Source: Pseudoruegeria sp039972875 (lineage in GTDB: Bacteria; Pseudomonadota; Alphaproteobacteria; Rhodobacterales; Rhodobacteraceae). From it: a stretch of DNA of 64,000 nucleotides. The translations under genes were made by a program, and so were the position numbers. Each line of letters opens with the position of its first letter. Positions within the stretch are counted from its first letter, which is position 1. The stretch lies in contig JBDWMA010000006.1 of NCBI GenBank assembly GCA_039972875.1, forward strand, positions 124,001-188,000. The letters run 5' to 3'. This document shows positions 15,747 through 24,433 of this stretch, one piece after another. Under the pieces are notes generated by a model that was given only the letters and a program-made list of their open reading frames with translations, made no database searches and was not told where the DNA came from.

Positions 15747-17081
15747 ATGCCTATGGCAGCCCCTGTGAAAGGGTCTACTTTGACCACATTTAAAGAACTG
15801 GGTCTAAATCCCCAATTGCTCAATGCCATCGAAGGCGCGGGCTACAATGAACCAACACCTATTCAGGAACAGGCGATTCCTCATGTGCTGAACGGCCATG
15901 ATGTGCTGGGCCTGGCGCAAACGGGTACTGGTAAAACTGCTGCCTTTGGTTTGCCACTTGTTGACCAGCTGCTAAACCAACCCGGTCGTCCGGATCCAAA
16001 AACTGTAAAAGCGTTGATCCTAGCGCCCACCCGTGAGCTGGTTAACCAAATCGCGGAAAACATGAAAGTGTACGTACGGGGCACCCCTCTTAAGGTGCAT
16101 ACCGTTGTGGGCGGTGCGTCCATCAACAAGCAGATCGAATTTTTAAAACGCGGTACCGATGTTCTTGTCGCCACACCGGGCCGATTAATCGATCTGCTAG
16201 ATCGTCGCGCCTTGCGCCTTGATACAGCCACTTTCCTTGTATTGGACGAAGCCGACCAAATGCTGGATCTTGGCTTTATTCATGCCCTGCGCCAAATCGC
16301 GTCGCATCTTGGCAAAGAACGCCAAACCATGTTGTTCTCGGCGACGATGCCAAAACAAATGGAAGAGCTTAGCCAAGCCTATTTGGATCGCCCTAAACGG
16401 GTTCAGGTGTCGCCTCCCGGCAAAGCTGCCGACAAAATTGAGCAATGCCTCTATTTCGTCGGATCCAAAGGCAAATCCGATTTGCTTAAGGATATGTTGA
16501 AAAAGAACCCTGACGGCCTGTCATTGGTGTTTGCCCGAACCAAACATGGTGCGGAAAAACTGATGAAGCACCTCGTGGATCGTGGGTTTGCCGCAGTGTC
16601 CATTCACGGCAATAAAAGCCAAGGCCAGCGTGAGCGGGCGATCAAAGCCTTTAAATCCGGCGAAGCTCGGGTTTTGGTGGCCACGGATGTTGCGGCACGC
16701 GGTATCGACATTCCTGGTGTCAGCCATGTCTACAACTACGAACTGCCCGAAGTTCCTGAAAACTACATCCACCGCATTGGTCGGACGGCGCGTGCGGGTG
16801 CGGAAGGCCAAGCCATCGCCCTCGTCAATGGTGCAGAGCTGGGACGCTTACGTGACATCGAAAAACTGATGAAACGCGAAATTCCCGTAGCTGGCGGTGA
16901 ACGCCCCGAAGAAGAAGACGCACCAGCCCGCAAAGGTCGCGGTGGCGGTCAGCGTCGCGGTGGCAACGGCGGTGGACCCCGCAAATCGTTTGGCGGAGGA
17001 AAGCCCGGTGGCAAACCTGGTGGGAAGCCATCTGGAAAACCCGGCGGTCAGCGCCGTCGTCGCTCCAAACGCGCAGCATAA
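15747..17081 (+). CDS. DEAD-box RNA helicase, RhlE type
   Basis: An ATP-dependent RNA helicase for ribosome assembly and mRNA turnover, often needed in the cold. Motifs in order: the Q motif around PTPIQEQAIP, AQTGTGKTAAFGLP (Walker A), PTRELVNQI, TPGRLIDLL, VLDEADQMLD, SATMP, ATDVAARGIDIPGV and HRIGRTARAG. The last 60 residues are a Gly/Lys/Arg-rich tail, probably an RNA-binding extension. The start is uncertain: the frame is open from GTG 15723, with ATG at 15747 and 15753 and a TTG at 15780 behind AAAGGG; family homology begins close to the last. Ends with a clear terminator. Confidence 0.95.
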   Translation: MPMAAPVKGSTLTTFKELGLNPQLLNAIEGAGYNEPTPIQEQAIPHVLNGHDVLGLAQTGTGKTAAFGLPLVDQLLNQPGRPDPKTVKALILAPTRELVNQIAENMKVYVRGTPLKVHTVVGGASINKQIEFLKRGTDVLVATPGRLIDLLDRRALRLDTATFLVLDEADQMLDLGFIHALRQIASHLGKERQTMLFSATMPKQMEELSQAYLDRPKRVQVSPPGKAADKIEQCLYFVGSKGKSDLLKDMLKKNPDGLSLVFARTKHGAEKLMKHLVDRGFAAVSIHGNKSQGQRERAIKAFKSGEARVLVATDVAARGIDIPGVSHVYNYELPEVPENYIHRIGRTARAGAEGQAIALVNGAELGRLRDIEKLMKREIPVAGGERPEEEDAPARKGRGGGQRRGGNGGGPRKSFGGGKPGGKPGGKPSGKPGGQRRRRSKRAA

Positions 17082-17086
17082 ACGCG

Positions 17087-17115
17087 AAAAGGCCAGCTTA
17101 ATGCTGGCCTTTTTT
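17087..17115 (+). terminator. Intrinsic terminator of the helicase gene
   Basis: GGCCAGC (17091-17097) and GCTGGCC (17103-17109) form a 7-bp stem extended by A-T pairs, followed by six T, 5 bases beyond the helicase stop. Confidence 0.92.
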
Positions 17116-17150
17116 ATATCGACTGGCGCTCTGAAAGCAGTTTGCCCTAT

Positions 17151-17999
17151 TTATCTAAACAATAGAATTGGCACGTGACAGGAGCGGATCATCTCACTTG
17201 AGGTGGACCCCAACAACAGACTGCGCAAACGGGAGGTCGAATAGGCCCCCATCATCAATACATCGATACTTTTTTCTTTTACCTGTGCAGAAATGACTTC
17301 TGCGGGGTGACCTGATTGAATGTCAGACCGTACAGTATACCCTGCATCCTTCAACAAGGCTTCTGCCCCCTCCAATGCACGGCGAGACGTCTGATCGTCC
17401 TCCCCAACGCACAAAAGGGACGCATCTAGACCGGCGAATACTTTAGATTTCGCGATATGGTCGACAGCCTTCATCGTGGCTTTGGATCCGTCATAAGCGA
17501 TCATGAACCGCTCAACCGGAACAAAGGCCCGTGACGCCACAAGAACCGGGATCACAGATGCCCGCGCCACGCGTTCCAAATTAGAGCCAAGGTGCATTTT
17601 CGCAAAATCAGCACCTTCGCCGCGTTTGCCTATCACAACCAGATCAGCGCCTTTTTCCGCCTCAAGCAGCTCTTCGAGCAAATCCCCATGACGCAAGCGT
17701 GTTGTGACGTCCTCAACACCATCTGCACGCACACGTGCTTCGGCATCTTCCAAAATAGCACGACCACGTTTTTGCGCCAGTTTTGCCGTCGCGATGTCCA
17801 GCTCGGCAAGCTCATCCATCAACCGGGACCGTGCGCCCAGACCGATATTCCCGGACAAGTTGCTTTGCGCGCCTTCGCGACGCCCGAGCACGTGCAGGAT
17901 CTCAACCGAAGAGCCTTTGCGCTTTGCCACCCAAGCAGCATAGTCGCACACGCTTTCTGAATAGAGAGAGCCATCTACCAATGCGATGATTTTTGACAT
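17151..17999 (-). CDS. Universal stress protein, tandem two-domain
   Basis: 282 residues with two UspA domains (about 1-140 and 150-282). The first carries VIGKRGEGA followed by LGSNLERV, and the second MGAYSTSRLR followed by LLGSTSSEM; both fit the nucleotide-binding G-x2-G/G-S pattern. Tandem Usp proteins can dimerise internally. It starts 12 bases after the SulP transporter stop, so the two are one operon and the Usp may regulate the carrier. Cytoplasmic. Confidence 0.93.
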   Translation of the reverse strand: MSKIIALVDGSLYSESVCDYAAWVAKRKGSSVEILHVLGRREGAQSNLSGNIGLGARSRLMDELAELDIATAKLAQKRGRAILEDAEARVRADGVEDVTTRLRHGDLLEELLEAEKGADLVVIGKRGEGADFAKMHLGSNLERVARASVIPVLVASRAFVPVERFMIAYDGSKATMKAVDHIAKSKVFAGLDASLLCVGEDDQTSRRALEGAEALLKDAGYTVRSDIQSGHPAEVISAQVKEKSIDVLMMGAYSTSRLRSLLLGSTSSEMIRSCHVPILLFR

Positions 18000-18011
18000 G
18001 TCTCAGTCTCC

Positions 18012-19514
18012 TTAATGGCCCATCAAACGCTCAAGCGCGCCGGGTTTATCGTGTTCCGCCAAGCGCCCCATCAAGGTTTCGCTGGCCTCGTTCATGCCGA
18101 TGATCTCAACATCGGCCCCTTCACGGCGGAATTTCAAGACCACCATGTCCAAAGCAGATACAGAAGAGATATCCCAGATATGTGCATTTGAAACATCAAT
18201 CACAACTTCATCCAAAACTTCGTTGAAATCAAACGCCTCTGCAATATCTGGTGCCGTTGCAAAGAACAGCTGACCTTCGACCACATAAGACCGTTTACGG
18301 CCATTGTTGGACAACTCAGATGTGATGCGGAACACAGCTGCGATCTTCCATGCAAAGAAAATGCCCGACAGCAGAACACCGGTGAGCACCCCAAGCGCAA
18401 GGTTGTGCGAAAACACAGTCACAACCACAGTCGCCACCATCACGATGGAAGACGCGCGTGGGTGATGACGCAGATCCTTTAGCGAAGACCAGCTGAATGT
18501 ACCAACCGATACCATGATCATGATCGCAACCAGCGCAGGCATTGGGATTTGCGCAACCCAGTCACCCAATCCCACAATCAAGATCAGCAGGAAAACACCC
18601 GCAGCAAAACAGGACAACCGTCCGCGCCCGCCGGATTTTACGTTGATCATCGACTGGCCAATCATCGCGCACCCGGCCATACCGCCAATGAAACCCGTCG
18701 CTGTGTTGGCTAGGCCTTGTCCGATACATTCGCGGTTTTTGTCGGATTTCGTATCGGTCAAATCATCAACCAACTGCGCCGTCATCAAGCTTTCGAGCAG
18801 CCCCACCACCGCAATGGCAGCGGATACGGGTAGGATAATTTTCAACGTATCAAGGTTAAGCGGAATATCCGGGATCAAGAACACTGGCAATGTATCCGGT
18901 AGATCGCCCATATCGCCAACGGTGCGAACATCCAGACCCAACATCATTGCCAAGGCGGTCAAAACCACAATCGTCACCAACGGACTTGGAATTGCCGTCG
19001 TGATGTAAGGGAACAGATAGATAATCGCCAAACCACCCGCGATCATGATCCATGTCAGGATCGTAACCCCTTCGTTTGCGAGGTTCATCTCTGGCAACTG
19101 GGCTAGGAAAATCAAGATCGCCAGCGCGTTTACAAATCCGGTCATCACCGATTTGGATACAAAACGCATGACATTGCCAAGCTTTAACATACCGGCGCCG
19201 ATTTGCAGCAACCCGGCCAAAACCGTTGCCGCCAGTAAATATTGCAGCCCGTGGTCCTTAACCAAGGTGACCATCAAAACCGCCGTCGCAGCCGTCGCGG
19301 CGGAAATCATGCCCGGACGCCCACCAGCAATCGCCGTGATCACGGAAATCGAAAACGAGGCATACAGACCAATTTTTGGGTCCACGCCAGCTATAATAGA
19401 AAAGGCAATCGCCTCAGGGATCAGCGCAAGCGCCACAACCAGGCCTGCCAACAGGTCTGCTCTGATGTTGCCCAACCAGTCTTGGTGCAGGGTCGAAAGA
19501 GTTTCAGCTTTCAC
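18012..19514 (-). CDS. SulP family anion transporter with STAS domain
   Basis: A 500-residue inner-membrane carrier of the SulP family (sulfate, bicarbonate or other anions). The N-terminal membrane domain begins with PEAIAFSIIAGVDPKIGLYAS, the SulP signature, and holds 10-14 helices. The C-terminal STAS domain (about 395-495, with ISSVSALDMV) faces the cytoplasm. The open frame reaches back to 19646, but the GTG at 19514 has GGAG seven bases upstream and matches the family N-terminus. It forms an operon with the tandem Usp gene. Sulfate or bicarbonate cannot be decided from sequence alone. Confidence 0.92.
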   Translation of the reverse strand: MKAETLSTLHQDWLGNIRADLLAGLVVALALIPEAIAFSIIAGVDPKIGLYASFSISVITAIAGGRPGMISAATAATAVLMVTLVKDHGLQYLLAATVLAGLLQIGAGMLKLGNVMRFVSKSVMTGFVNALAILIFLAQLPEMNLANEGVTILTWIMIAGGLAIIYLFPYITTAIPSPLVTIVVLTALAMMLGLDVRTVGDMGDLPDTLPVFLIPDIPLNLDTLKIILPVSAAIAVVGLLESLMTAQLVDDLTDTKSDKNRECIGQGLANTATGFIGGMAGCAMIGQSMINVKSGGRGRLSCFAAGVFLLILIVGLGDWVAQIPMPALVAIMIMVSVGTFSWSSLKDLRHHPRASSIVMVATVVVTVFSHNLALGVLTGVLLSGIFFAWKIAAVFRITSELSNNGRKRSYVVEGQLFFATAPDIAEAFDFNEVLDEVVIDVSNAHIWDISSVSALDMVVLKFRREGADVEIIGMNEASETLMGRLAEHDKPGALERLMGH

Positions 19515-19741
19515 AGGATATCTCCAGCGTGAGGGGTGGCCCATGCCGCCCCATCCGTTTCGCAATTTGACGCTGCCCATATAGATTTTGGCATCGACAC
19601 ACCAGCCCGCACAGCTTTTATCCCAAAACCCTGACGAGAAAGTCACGATTTCACAGTGTTTCCGGCCGATCCAAGGTTTTGACTGGTCAGCTCGGCGGCA
19701 TTTCCTATGGTGCGCACATTATTCAGTCCCAAGAGGTTTTC

Positions 19742-20779
19742 ATGGCGCGTACTGCATTTGTCACCGGATCTGCCGGATTTATCGGGTTTCACCTTTGCAA
19801 AAGACTATTGGCAGACGGTTGGACCGTCGTCGGTCTGGACGCCATGACCGACTATTATGACGTGACACTGAAACAGCGCCGCCATGCGATGCTGCTACAA
19901 ACATCCGGCTTCACCGCGATTGAAAAACGTCTTGAAGCCCCCGGTATTCTTATGGAGGTTTTTGAGACCCACAAACCCGATGCTGTCATCCACTTGGCCG
20001 CGCAGGCCGGGGTTCGTTATTCCATTGATGCGCCGCGTTCCTATGTTGAAGCCAATCTAATCGGCACATTTGAACTCTTAGAAGCCGCCCGTGCCTACCC
20101 TCCGGCCCACATGCTTTTGGCATCTACTTCTTCGGCGTTTGGGGCCAACACTGTGATGCCTTATGCAGAGACCCACAAAGCAGACACACAGATGTCCTTT
20201 TATGCGGCGACGAAAAAAGCCACCGAAAACATGGCCCATTCTTACGCGCATCTTTACGATTTACCGACCACCATGTTTCGGTTCTTTACGGTTTATGGCC
20301 CTTGGGGACGCCCGGATATGGCGTTGTTCAAATTCACCTCTGCCATCCTCGAGAACCGTCCGATCGACGTCTATAACCATGGCAACATGCAACGCGATTT
20401 TACCTATATCGACGATTTGGTAGAAGGCATCAGCCGTCTGATAAACGCCGTCCCTGTTCGCCCCGCAACACCGGATCAGATTTCCACAGTGGACAGCCTT
20501 TCCCCCGTCGCGCCTTTCCGTGTGGTGAACATTGGCAATGGCCAACCCAGCCAATTGGGCACATTTATTGAAGCCATCGAGGCTGCTTTGGGCCAAACCG
20601 CTGAAAAGAATTACATGGATATGCAGCCCGGCGATGTGCCTGCAACTTGGGCCGATGATTCACTGCTGTGCGAACTGGTCGGTGCGATCCCACGCACTGA
20701 ATTGCAAACTGGTGTGCAAGCATTCGTTGATTGGTACCGCAGCGACTATCAGCCTAAAAAAGTACAAAACAGGCTCTAA
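19742..20779 (+). CDS. NAD-dependent epimerase, UDP-glucuronate 4-epimerase-like
   Basis: A 345-residue short-chain dehydrogenase/epimerase acting on nucleotide sugars for surface polysaccharide. The Rossmann motif is VTGSAGFIGFHL (about 7-18). The catalytic Ser lies in ASTSSAFG and the YxxxK pair in FYAATKKATE. AGVRYSIDAP and FFTVYGPWGRPDMALFKF are typical of UDP-glucuronate epimerases, so galacturonate production is likely. The ATG at 19742 follows AAGAGG. No other polysaccharide genes adjoin it. It ends in a 4-base overlap with the convergent DUF1513 gene. Confidence 0.9.
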   Translation: MARTAFVTGSAGFIGFHLCKRLLADGWTVVGLDAMTDYYDVTLKQRRHAMLLQTSGFTAIEKRLEAPGILMEVFETHKPDAVIHLAAQAGVRYSIDAPRSYVEANLIGTFELLEAARAYPPAHMLLASTSSAFGANTVMPYAETHKADTQMSFYAATKKATENMAHSYAHLYDLPTTMFRFFTVYGPWGRPDMALFKFTSAILENRPIDVYNHGNMQRDFTYIDDLVEGISRLINAVPVRPATPDQISTVDSLSPVAPFRVVNIGNGQPSQLGTFIEAIEAALGQTAEKNYMDMQPGDVPATWADDSLLCELVGAIPRTELQTGVQAFVDWYRSDYQPKKVQNRL

Positions 20780-21846
20780 ATCGCGACCAAATGATTGTCC
20801 CAGGCCACATCGGCCTGGTGACGGATTTGGACATCGGACCCGATGTCCAAAACGGAACCTTGTCCTGTCGTCGCTAAAAAACCGCGACCACCAGCCACCA
20901 ACCCGCTGACGTCTACAGCGGAAATCTGATCAATAAATGCACCGGTATCCACGTGAAACCGATGCACAATCCCGCCACGGGGCGAGGCATACCCCACTTG
21001 CGTTCCATCCCGTGAAAACGCAGCTCCGGCCGCATAATTGTCAGAGCCGCGGGCGAATTCACCTGGCGCTTCCAAAAGACGTACACCGTTGTTGGGGCGA
21101 TAAAGACCTATAAGAGGGGGATATTGATCCTCTGCCTGATACTGCATCGCGAAACTGATCAACCCATCGGATCGAACGTCCAAATGGCGGATGGAATTCT
21201 TATGCAGCATGCGACCCAATGTAACCTGATCCAAAACTACGCCGTTCGCGTTCAAACACGTCAGATTAGGGAGCATTGTCGGAATGTTTAACTTTGCCCG
21301 CCCACTGTCCGGATGGGTCTCGATCCCACCATTAGCGATTACAAATGTTTCGCCATCCGGCAGCAACGCGATGTCATGGGGTCCAATGCCGCCAGACGAA
21401 ATATCGGACACGCGCCGATAGCTTTGCGTCGTGTCCCAGATGCCAAGACGCCCCTCGCCGGATTCGATGTCGTTTTCAGTGGTAAGCAACCAATCGCCAT
21501 TCGCGGTAAACGCACCGTGCCCGTAGAAATGTCGCCCTGCTGGTGCAGTTAGCCGTGCGATATCTCGGCCTGTGGTGCAATCAAGGATAACGGCGAATGT
21601 TCCGGGACGGCGGGCAAATGCCACCGCCTCGGCCCGAATAGGGTGCGCTGCTGCTGCGTGGCCTCGACCGGGTAGTGCGATATCAAACAAGGAGAGACCG
21701 CGGTCAGACAACCCAAACAAACGAAACTGCCCATTGAGTAGTTTGGCCGCGGTTAGATATTTCGGCGCACCGACATCAGCCCAGACCGGCACGGGTGCCA
21801 AACCTGTGGCAAGCAAACCCGCAAGAAATCCGCGTCGGCTTGTCAT
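20776..21846 (-). CDS. DUF1513 protein, Tat-exported, beta-propeller-like
   Basis: A 356-residue periplasmic protein. The N-terminus TSRRGFLAGLLATGL is a clear twin-arginine signal, so it is exported folded and may carry a cofactor. The body is repetitive (short strands with G-x-D/W turns, such as GHGAFTANGDWLLTTEND), consistent with a beta-propeller. It is the last gene of a four-gene unit with two imelysins and a di-heme protein, 2 bases after the second imelysin. DUF1513 members often keep this company in predicted iron uptake. Function unknown. Confidence 0.88.
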   Translation of the reverse strand: MTSRRGFLAGLLATGLAPVPVWADVGAPKYLTAAKLLNGQFRLFGLSDRGLSLFDIALPGRGHAAAAHPIRAEAVAFARRPGTFAVILDCTTGRDIARLTAPAGRHFYGHGAFTANGDWLLTTENDIESGEGRLGIWDTTQSYRRVSDISSGGIGPHDIALLPDGETFVIANGGIETHPDSGRAKLNIPTMLPNLTCLNANGVVLDQVTLGRMLHKNSIRHLDVRSDGLISFAMQYQAEDQYPPLIGLYRPNNGVRLLEAPGEFARGSDNYAAGAAFSRDGTQVGYASPRGGIVHRFHVDTGAFIDQISAVDVSGLVAGGRGFLATTGQGSVLDIGSDVQIRHQADVAWDNHLVAI

Positions 21847-21848
21847 TC

Positions 21849-22856
21849 TTAATCTCCATCCAAGGCGTTAAACCCCTCAACGACACCAAGCGCCGGAGCA
21901 AGTTCCAACGTTAAAATATCGCGAGTATTGTCGAGAGAAAGCTGTACAACTTCGATCCTAAATCGCCCCTGAACGTCCGAAACACCGGCAAATGCTGGAT
22001 CATTCAGTTCAAAGACCAGTCCTTCGCTATAGGCAAATGCCTCTGTTAGGCGCGCCTTCAAAGCAGGCTCATTTTGGGCAAGGATATCCGTAAGCTCAGC
22101 CAAGGCCATCAGGGATAGCCAAACATGGTGCTGGGATCGCTCAGACCGCCGTGTTTCGGCGCGTAACGGACGTGGTCGTTCAAACGTCCCTAAAGGTCGA
22201 CCAAAACGAACATCACGATCAAAATCCAATCCGGTTGAGACGGTTTTGAACAACTCTTGGAGGGCCTCAATGTCTGATCGATAGACGCCCCCCTCTGAAG
22301 GCGTCTGAATCGCTGCCGCATATTGCGCCTGCCAATCCAAAGCAATCGCATTGCTGTTGTCGGCGATATCACGGGTCATCGCCCGCACGAGGGCGCAGTG
22401 GTAAGCACTGTCCTGCGCAAATTCAGGATCATACAGCATGAATTCCAATGGATAAAATCCGCGTGCCGCAATCGAAACATCTGAAAAGGTTCCGCCTTCC
22501 TCGACAATTGGATCCTCATCCGCAATCAGCTTACGCAGCGCACCGGGGGTTTTTCCACGGCTGTCGGGCCAAAAAGCCAAGGCGAATGCTCGGTTGTCCG
22601 TTTCACTGGGGCCGAACCGCAAATGGCTGACCCCGATCCACGCATCAAACGCATCGCCATAGGCGCGACGTAATGACGGTGCGGTCGGTGAACATTCGGC
22701 CGCTGCTGCATTTGCCAATGCCTGTGAGGATGCCGCCAATTGCGCCATCCTTGGGAGAATGTGAAGACGCACGGCGTCCGAGATGATCTTTGACTCATCC
22801 GCCAAAGTAGGTGTAGCACCCAAAAACAGGGACAAACACAGCAGAATATGACGCAC
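21849..22856 (-). CDS. Second imelysin-like periplasmic protein, motif altered
   Basis: A 335-residue exported protein (signal about 1-19, ending PTLAD) of the imelysin/insulin-cleaving-peptidase-like fold. The family GxHxxE motif reads GFYPLE here (133-138): the His is Tyr135 while Glu138 remains, so metal or heme handling should differ from the upstream imelysin. The GTG start at 22856 overlaps the di-heme gene stop by one base (TAGTG), giving tight coupling. Third gene of the four-gene operon. Confidence 0.88.
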   Translation of the reverse strand: MRHILLCLSLFLGATPTLADESKIISDAVRLHILPRMAQLAASSQALANAAAAECSPTAPSLRRAYGDAFDAWIGVSHLRFGPSETDNRAFALAFWPDSRGKTPGALRKLIADEDPIVEEGGTFSDVSIAARGFYPLEFMLYDPEFAQDSAYHCALVRAMTRDIADNSNAIALDWQAQYAAAIQTPSEGGVYRSDIEALQELFKTVSTGLDFDRDVRFGRPLGTFERPRPLRAETRRSERSQHHVWLSLMALAELTDILAQNEPALKARLTEAFAYSEGLVFELNDPAFAGVSDVQGRFRIEVVQLSLDNTRDILTLELAPALGVVEGFNALDGD

Positions 22857-24376
22857 TATAGAGACTCCAAAAACCGTATTAACGCAGCCCGATCCGCTTT
22901 TGGCATAGCGATGACATCTTGTTTCGCGGTCTCAGCTTCTCCACCATGCCACAAGATGGCCTCAAGCAAAGACCGTGCCCGCCCGTCATGCAGGAATTGA
23001 GTGTGGCCTGAAACCATTTTCGTAAGCCCAATGCCCCACAGCGGGGGGGTGCGCCATTCTTTGCCGGTGGCACGGGCCTCTGGTCGGTTATCGGCGAGCC
23101 CGTCTCCCATGTCGTGCAACAACATGTCTGTGTATGGCCAGATTAGCTGAAAACTCTGCTCGGGTTGATCCTCCAGTCGATGGGTCACAAATTTTGGCGT
23201 ATGACAGCTGGTACAGCCAGTGTCATAGAACATCTGCTTTCCACGCAACACAATCGGATCATCGATATTACGCCGGGCAGGCACGGCAAGATTTCGACTG
23301 TAGAACGTCACAAGATCAAGCCCATCAGCACTGATTTCATAACCACCTTGATTGCTATCGTCCCCGCGCGGCGCAGCGCGACATGCCGCCTGCTGGTCTG
23401 TGCATTCCCCCCAAGGATCAGGGTTCAACGGGTTTGAAATGCCAATGTCCCCAGAAAACGCTCCTGCTGATTGATGTTTAACTGTCGGCGCCCCGGCCTT
23501 TAGGCCAAATCGTCCGAGCATGATCCGATCAAATTCTGCGGAATGAACCACATTTGGTCGCCCGGATATGCCATCCCCATCCAAGTCATCAGGGTCTGAG
23601 AGCGCCAGTATGTCTTGGGCTGGAATAGCTTCAAGCAATCCCAAACCAATCATCTGAGGAGCGATCCGTGGCGACAGCATCGCATCTTGATGTAGTGGCC
23701 CATATCCAAGTTCGGCCGCAGTATAGCGTGGAGCTCGAAGCGATGCAGTCTCCCCCTCGCTCAGGTTAATCTTTTGTTCCTGATACTCGACCTGAAATCG
23801 ATATTCAGCGGGAATGCCAGGCAAACTGTGATCCTGCAATTGCGTCCCGTAATTCGGGTCTGCAGTTGTGGCGAGATACCCCTCAATCTGAGAGGTCAGC
23901 GCTTCCGGTTCTGCGGGAATAGAGATGCGAAGAAATATGGATACGGCGTTATCCTCGTCGTTTTCAGGGGGATGTCCCCGACCATCTTTTAGATGGCACC
24001 GCTGACAGGAACGCGCGTTATACAATGGACCTAAACCATCCGTCGCCAGCGTAGACGATGGTGAGGACACCCAAAGTTTTCGAAACAAACCGTTCCCAAT
24101 CTTAAACTCCAGCTCTCGCTCAAAGCTGATGTTTCCCGAGGCTTGCGAAAAAGCGTCTGAATTGACGCGTGCGCGGACGGTTGCGGAGCCGGCAGAGTTG
24201 ATTTCAAAAGATTCGGATGCTGTAAAGTCTTTGGTTGGCTTTACGGCAGCCGTGATCCGAGAGGTTTCCACCTCTGTGCGTGGCACAATAGAAAGATGCG
24301 GATCAGAGAGATGCGACCAATCGGCAGCAAAGGTCGGAGAGGCAAGAACGGCTAGAAGAATGGCTGTTTTACGCAT
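22856..24376 (-). CDS. Di-heme oxidoreductase family protein (DUF1111)
   Basis: A 506-residue exported protein with two c-type heme sites, CQRCH (124-128) and CTSCH (388-392), and a signal peptide at about 1-18. The C-terminal part (EWRTPPLWGIGL, then SGHTQFLHDGRARSLLEAI) resembles the MauG/cytochrome c peroxidase-related DUF1111 family, sometimes annotated as thiol oxidoreductase. The frame is open 17 codons further up, but that extra part overlaps a hairpin and the ATG at 24376 begins a proper signal peptide. It is between two imelysin genes, suggesting joint redox handling of exported metal or heme. Confidence 0.9.
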   Translation of the reverse strand: MRKTAILLAVLASPTFAADWSHLSDPHLSIVPRTEVETSRITAAVKPTKDFTASESFEINSAGSATVRARVNSDAFSQASGNISFERELEFKIGNGLFRKLWVSSPSSTLATDGLGPLYNARSCQRCHLKDGRGHPPENDEDNAVSIFLRISIPAEPEALTSQIEGYLATTADPNYGTQLQDHSLPGIPAEYRFQVEYQEQKINLSEGETASLRAPRYTAAELGYGPLHQDAMLSPRIAPQMIGLGLLEAIPAQDILALSDPDDLDGDGISGRPNVVHSAEFDRIMLGRFGLKAGAPTVKHQSAGAFSGDIGISNPLNPDPWGECTDQQAACRAAPRGDDSNQGGYEISADGLDLVTFYSRNLAVPARRNIDDPIVLRGKQMFYDTGCTSCHTPKFVTHRLEDQPEQSFQLIWPYTDMLLHDMGDGLADNRPEARATGKEWRTPPLWGIGLTKMVSGHTQFLHDGRARSLLEAILWHGGEAETAKQDVIAMPKADRAALIRFLESL

Positions 24377-24398
24377 GGGTAGACCAGATTTTGGTATT

Positions 24399-24422
24399 GG
24401 GTGCGGACCAAGAACCGCACCC
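24399..24422 (-). other. Intercistronic hairpin between imelysin and di-heme genes
   Basis: An 8-bp perfect stem (GGGTGCGG 24399-24406 with CCGCACCC 24415-24422) sits 11 bases after the imelysin stop and 23 bases before the di-heme start. No U-run follows on the minus strand, so it looks more like an RNA-stabilising or partial-attenuation structure than a full terminator. Confidence 0.5.
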
Positions 24423-24433
24423 AACATAGGATT

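Noticed and set aside
15560..15793. Plus-strand frame of 77 codons in the helicase leader
   Set aside because: No ribosome site, Cys/His/Arg-rich composition, and it runs into the helicase in another frame; a leader RNA is more likely.
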